Positions 61,066 to 64,000 of a DNA stretch of 64,000 nucleotides are shown here, piece by piece. The translations under genes were made by a program, and so were the position numbers. The notes under the pieces are model-generated. The model saw only the letters and a program-made list of their open reading frames with translations, did not search any database and had not been told where the DNA came from. How positions within the stretch are numbered: position 1 is the first letter of the stretch; each line of letters starts with the position of its first letter. Origin of the DNA: Symsagittifera roscoffensis (lineage: Eukaryota; Xenacoelomorpha; Acoela; Convolutidae); assembly GCF_963678635.1 (NCBI RefSeq), contig NC_087062.1, forward strand, positions 73,621,345-73,685,344, written 5' to 3'.

Positions 61066-61638
61066 CTAGGTCACCCTTCTCGTCCTTTCCAGCTCGTCTT
61101 TTATTCCATCTAGATCTTGAATGGTTCTGTTCGTTCGAACCCCTTGTTCTACTTTCGCCCTTTTTGGTGGCACAGCTGCTCTCAGTGATGAACCAGACGA
61201 GGCAGCCTCGCTGTTCATCTCATAATGCATCCTCGTCAGCCCAGGCTTGGGCTTGGAGGGCAAAGGCATTTCACCTGGATGATAAGTCCTAGAACTTCCC
61301 AATCCAGGCTCAATCGCCAAGTCACTCCCTGAGAGAGCCCCGTTTCTGCACCTCATCACTCTCATGTTCGGGCGCTCTAGTACTCCCCTCTCTCCATATG
61401 CTGCCATCAATAGGACTTCCGTGGGGTGGTCCCCACGGTTGTCATGCCCCATCAGGGCGGTCAGCAACATGAATACCTCTGGGTCCTCAAGAGCGAAGTC
61501 TCGATCCATTAGCCGACGATAGATCGCATCTACCATCGGTCCTACATATGCCTCTGCCAGGTCCATCAGTTCATCCAAGTTGAAGTTATCCAGTCTCTTC
61601 TCAGGTTTGATTCGATTCGATTCTATGATTTGACTCAA
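61066..61638 (-). CDS. First accessory protein segment (copy D)
   Basis: An open frame of up to 190 codons. The upstream-most codon is TTG and the true start is uncertain. Its central D-L-A-I-E-P-G...M-P-L-P-S segment aligns with D-L-A-R-N-P-G...F-P-L-P-I in B at 17191-17832. The long coiled-coil tail of B is absent. It lies directly after the AT-rich spacer. Confidence 0.55.
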   Translation of the reverse strand: MSQIIESNRIKPEKRLDNFNLDELMDLAEAYVGPMVDAIYRRLMDRDFALEDPEVFMLLTALMGHDNRGDHPTEVLLMAAYGERGVLERPNMRVMRCRNGALSGSDLAIEPGLGSSRTYHPGEMPLPSKPKPGLTRMHYEMNSEAASSGSSLRAAVPPKRAKVEQGVRTNRTIQDLDGIKDELERTRRVT

Positions 61639-61971
61639 GTGAGCAATTAAATGATCAATCAGGATCTAAAAAGAGGTCACGAATATCACACTTTTCAGTT
61701 TCACCTTAACTTCTCGTTAAAAATTATTTAAAACAGTCAAATAAAAAGATTTTGATCATAAAATTAATTAAAATCAATCGGGCTCAAAAATTTTGGAATT
61801 CGACCTAAGATTGGACAGTACAAACTTTGGATCTATTCCTAAGATCGTCATTCAGTTGTTCATGATCATTAACCCCTTCTTATCCAAGATCTTAATAACA
61901 TAACACATAACATAACATAACACACATATCACACACTACATAATTTAGTCCAACACCCTCTTGCACGTCAC
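61639..61971 (-). other. AT-rich spacer between macro-like gene and accessory cassette (copy D)
   Basis: About 330 bp without a frame. It occupies the same place as 17833-18404 in B. It includes CATAACACATAAC-type short repeats near 61900-61930. Confidence 0.5.
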
Positions 61972-62625
61972 TCAGCCTATACTCAAGTAATATTTCTTTT
62001 GTAAATATACTTGTATTTTAGTGTCAGAGAATATCACGTGCACAAAAGCGTACAATTCCCGAGGATGCAGTCGTCCTATGTTCGGATCGTACACTGGAAG
62101 CGAGAGCTCCTTCACGTTCATTTCCACGAGGAAGTCTCTCAACCTCGTCAAGGACAAGACTAGGTTTTCCGGGTCCACGTGCCGCTTCTCCGTCGCCCTC
62201 GTCACCAAGAAGCATAGGTATTTTCCCGGTATCTGTGACGCCGCCGGAGTCAAGGCTGCTACGCCCCCTTCTCCTGGTCTTTGCTTCTAAAGGAATTCTA
62301 TGTTTTTATATTCTCTCTTAAAATCTGCCTCTAACGCTGTCCTAAATCTCATGTCTGCTGTGATTGCTATCGCACATGTTCTATTTGTGAGTATGAAATC
62401 ACTATCTGTTAATATTATGTTACTTGAATACTCATTTGGTAAGTTAAAATATGACTCAACTACCCTCCCTATGTCAGGTTTCTTAGGTTCTTCGCCTGTT
62501 TCTGCTTCTAAGTCTCCTGTCTCTCTTGCTATTCTTAATTTTTTTATTATCAAGTTTTCAGTGTGGGCAAGTCCTACCCCCACTCCCTGGACAAAAACAT
62601 CCATCGACGTCCCCGTCGATCGCAT
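61972..62625 (-). pseudogene. Macro-domain-like protein (copy D)
   Basis: Two frames, 62287-62625 and 61972-62253, share a frame and are separated by TAG at 62287-62289. Translated across the stop they follow the B protein: L-T-D-S-D-F, A-I-A-I-T-A-D, F-K-R-E-Y, then K-Y-L-C-F-L-V-T-R, L-S-L-P-V-Y-D-P-N and a C-terminal A-F-V-H-V-I-F-S-D-T-K-I segment. This copy has the C-terminal strand and helix that B lost. As in B, arginine replaces the TARG1 lysine position. Confidence 0.55.
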
Positions 62626-62808
62626 CCCGGATACCGGATATCAAGTCGAAGTTAGAAGCCGGGCAGGCCAGGAAGGATCATCTCGTTCGGTTTTCATGTA
62701 TTTCATGCTTTCACGATATACATCTTGGATCGTGACACTGGTCTCTTTGGGGTCTGGTGTCATTTCGTTCAACCACTCCAAGACTCGCAGATTTGTGAGG
62801 TCTTTTTC

Positions 62809-64000
62809 CTATGACTCCTGTTGCTCGTCGTCGAACTCTATTTTGGGTTTCGACCGGTCCTCGATCCATTCCTGGTCGTGATCATCTGCTATGTCGATGT
62901 CTTGTGACACTGTTATTCCTTCCAGACCTACCACTTCTTCCACTATCTTTTTCAGATCTATCCTGTCTACTACAAAGTCGTCACCGTAAGGGTTATATTT
63001 CTTTTTGGGTCTTGTCCCGTCGTTCTGTCGAGTCTGTATAGTGAATGGAAGATCTGGTTCCAAGTTCTTGGGAACCTCCATCTGTTCGGGATCCTGCCAG
63101 TCTTCTTCTGCGTAGGGTAAGGTTTCATCGTCTGCTTCGATCACCTCATTTGGATCCAGGTCCAGTGGTGTACTTGTTCCTTCCTCTACGACTTCGTTTC
63201 CACCGTTCTTCTCCCTGGTGTCCTTCTCGTTGACCTCACAAGCAGGATCCATCATTAGATAATCCCCTTCTTCCATGTCTGCGTGTACACACCAGTCTTC
63301 TGTCGATGAATTAAGTGGCTTAATGTTCTCGTAGTGGGCGGCTCGGCCAGTACTCAGTCTATAAAAGCATCCCTCATGGTGCACTTCCGTAATCATGAAG
63401 GATCCCCTCCACTTTTTTAGGAGCTTTTTCGTTCCTTTCGGTGGTATAACGTTCTGAAATACCCATACGTAGTCTCTCACCGAGTAAGCTTTTGCACGAG
63501 CTGCTTTCTTTTCGAATTTTTTCCTCTGCCTTGCCTGTCCTTGCTGAGTATTTCGTCTACAGAAATCGTTCAACTCTTGCTGACGTCTGATCACATCCCT
63601 CACGTAGACCTGTGGAAACGTTTTGTTTCCCTCATACTCTGGGTAGAAAAAAGTCAAGGGTAAAGACTTCTCGTGTCCAGTTAGCACCATGTGTGGACTG
63701 ACTCCAGTGGTTGAGTGTTGCGTGCTATTATAGGCTCCCATCACCTGTGGAAGGTATCTGTCCCAATCGGTCATGTACCTGGAACAATATACCCTCAGAA
63801 TCGACACTAACGTTCTATTTTGTCTTTCCACTAAGCCATTCGTCTGGGGGTGGTGTGTCATGGAGTGAGCTTGAGCAAACTGTGAGCGTCTCATAAGCTC
63901 TTTCGTGAGCTCTCCTACGAAAGCTGTTCCATTATCCGATTGAAACGTCATCGGACAACCATGTCTCGCTATCCACGTATTGATCAGGTGGTCGCATGTC
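62809..64000 (-). CDS. Integrase, C-terminal part of pol (copy D, partial at the edge)
   Basis: The frame is open to the window edge. It has Q-S-D-N-G near 63930, then H-P-Q-T-N-G-L-V-E, the second aspartate and the glutamate of the D,D-35-E triad. A basic region Q-R-K-K-F-E-K-K-A-A-R-A-K follows, then the C-terminal domain with K-W-R-G-S-F and an acidic tail. The part deleted in copy B is present here, so D is the better reference. The first catalytic aspartate would lie outside the window. Confidence 0.85.
   Translation of the reverse strand, partial: TCDHLINTWIARHGCPMTFQSDNGTAFVGELTKELMRRSQFAQAHSMTHHPQTNGLVERQNRTLVSILRVYCSRYMTDWDRYLPQVMGAYNSTQHSTTGVSPHMVLTGHEKSLPLTFFYPEYEGNKTFPQVYVRDVIRRQQELNDFCRRNTQQGQARQRKKFEKKAARAKAYSVRDYVWVFQNVIPPKGTKKLLKKWRGSFMITEVHHEGCFYRLSTGRAAHYENIKPLNSSTEDWCVHADMEEGDYLMMDPACEVNEKDTREKNGGNEVVEEGTSTPLDLDPNEVIEADDETLPYAEEDWQDPEQMEVPKNLEPDLPFTIQTRQNDGTRPKKKYNPYGDDFVVDRIDLKKIVEEVVGLEGITVSQDIDIADDHDQEWIEDRSKPKIEFDDEQQES

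Larger units (their letters stand above)
35329..64000 (-). mobile_element. Copy D: giant LTR retrotransposon interrupted by a Maverick, running off the right edge
   Basis: It contains the 3' LTR, the post-pol accessory cassette, a macro-like gene and the end of integrase, in the same order as copy B. Its proteins are clearly diverged from B, so it represents a sister family. The accessory region is split by 40105-56528. The 5' half lies outside the window. Several in-frame stops and frameshifts are present. Confidence 0.8.

Noticed and set aside
1-64000. tRNA, rRNA or other structured RNA genes
   Set aside because: None was recognised by eye. A tRNAscan or Rfam-type search would be needed to exclude them.
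1-64000. A normal single-copy host gene
   Set aside because: Every long frame with protein-like features could be assigned to a retroelement copy, to the Maverick or to the non-LTR fragment.

Overview
The window holds no recognisable single-copy host gene. Almost all of it is mobile DNA: a nest of very large Ty3/gypsy-type LTR retrotransposons, one of them split by a 16.4-kb Maverick/Polinton-type DNA transposon. The host is a eukaryote and most likely an invertebrate animal, because it carries a Maverick with a protein-primed PolB, GT-AG intron signals and Ty3/gypsy elements. The clade cannot be fixed from these sequences.

Five copies or remnants of one LTR superfamily are present. They share the LTR pattern TGT...ACA and, just before the 3' LTR, a polypurine tract of the type TCCGGGGAGTA. 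Copy A (+, 1-4353) is the 3' end of an element with its LTR. Copy B (-, 7187-30409) is a nearly whole 23.2-kb element with both LTRs. It sits inside copy E (-, pieces at 5723-7186 and 30410-31230). Copy C (+, 31394-34413) is a 5'-truncated close relative of B in opposite orientation, embedded in LTR fragments. Copy D (-, 35329 to beyond the right edge) is a diverged relative, carrying the Maverick at 40105-56528.

Read 5' to 3', copy B is: LTR, 2.5-kb leader with two tandem-repeat arrays, gag capsid, CCHC nucleocapsid, aspartic protease, RT, RNase H and integrase, then a post-pol cassette. The cassette starts with a macro-domain-like protein. A spacer follows, then about 9 kb of coding sequence: a charged/coiled-coil segment, an SGNH/GDSL-like hydrolase, a second SGNH-like segment, and a long block of unrecognised protein conserved in copies A to E. 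The same order appears in D, so the cassette belongs to the family. All copies carry stops and frameshifts.

The Maverick has about 0.5-kb terminal inverted repeats ending AG...CT and a 6-bp target duplication (GGCAAT). It encodes a broken protein-primed PolB with N-terminal zinc fingers, a second copy of that zinc-finger exon, a possible PC4-like protein and several small unknown proteins. I see no integrase, capsid, ATPase or protease, so it looks like a non-autonomous derivative. Its intergenic regions carry promoter-like arrays: CCAATCAGA boxes, CArG boxes with a TATA box, and 60-bp repeats built on TGACGTCA.
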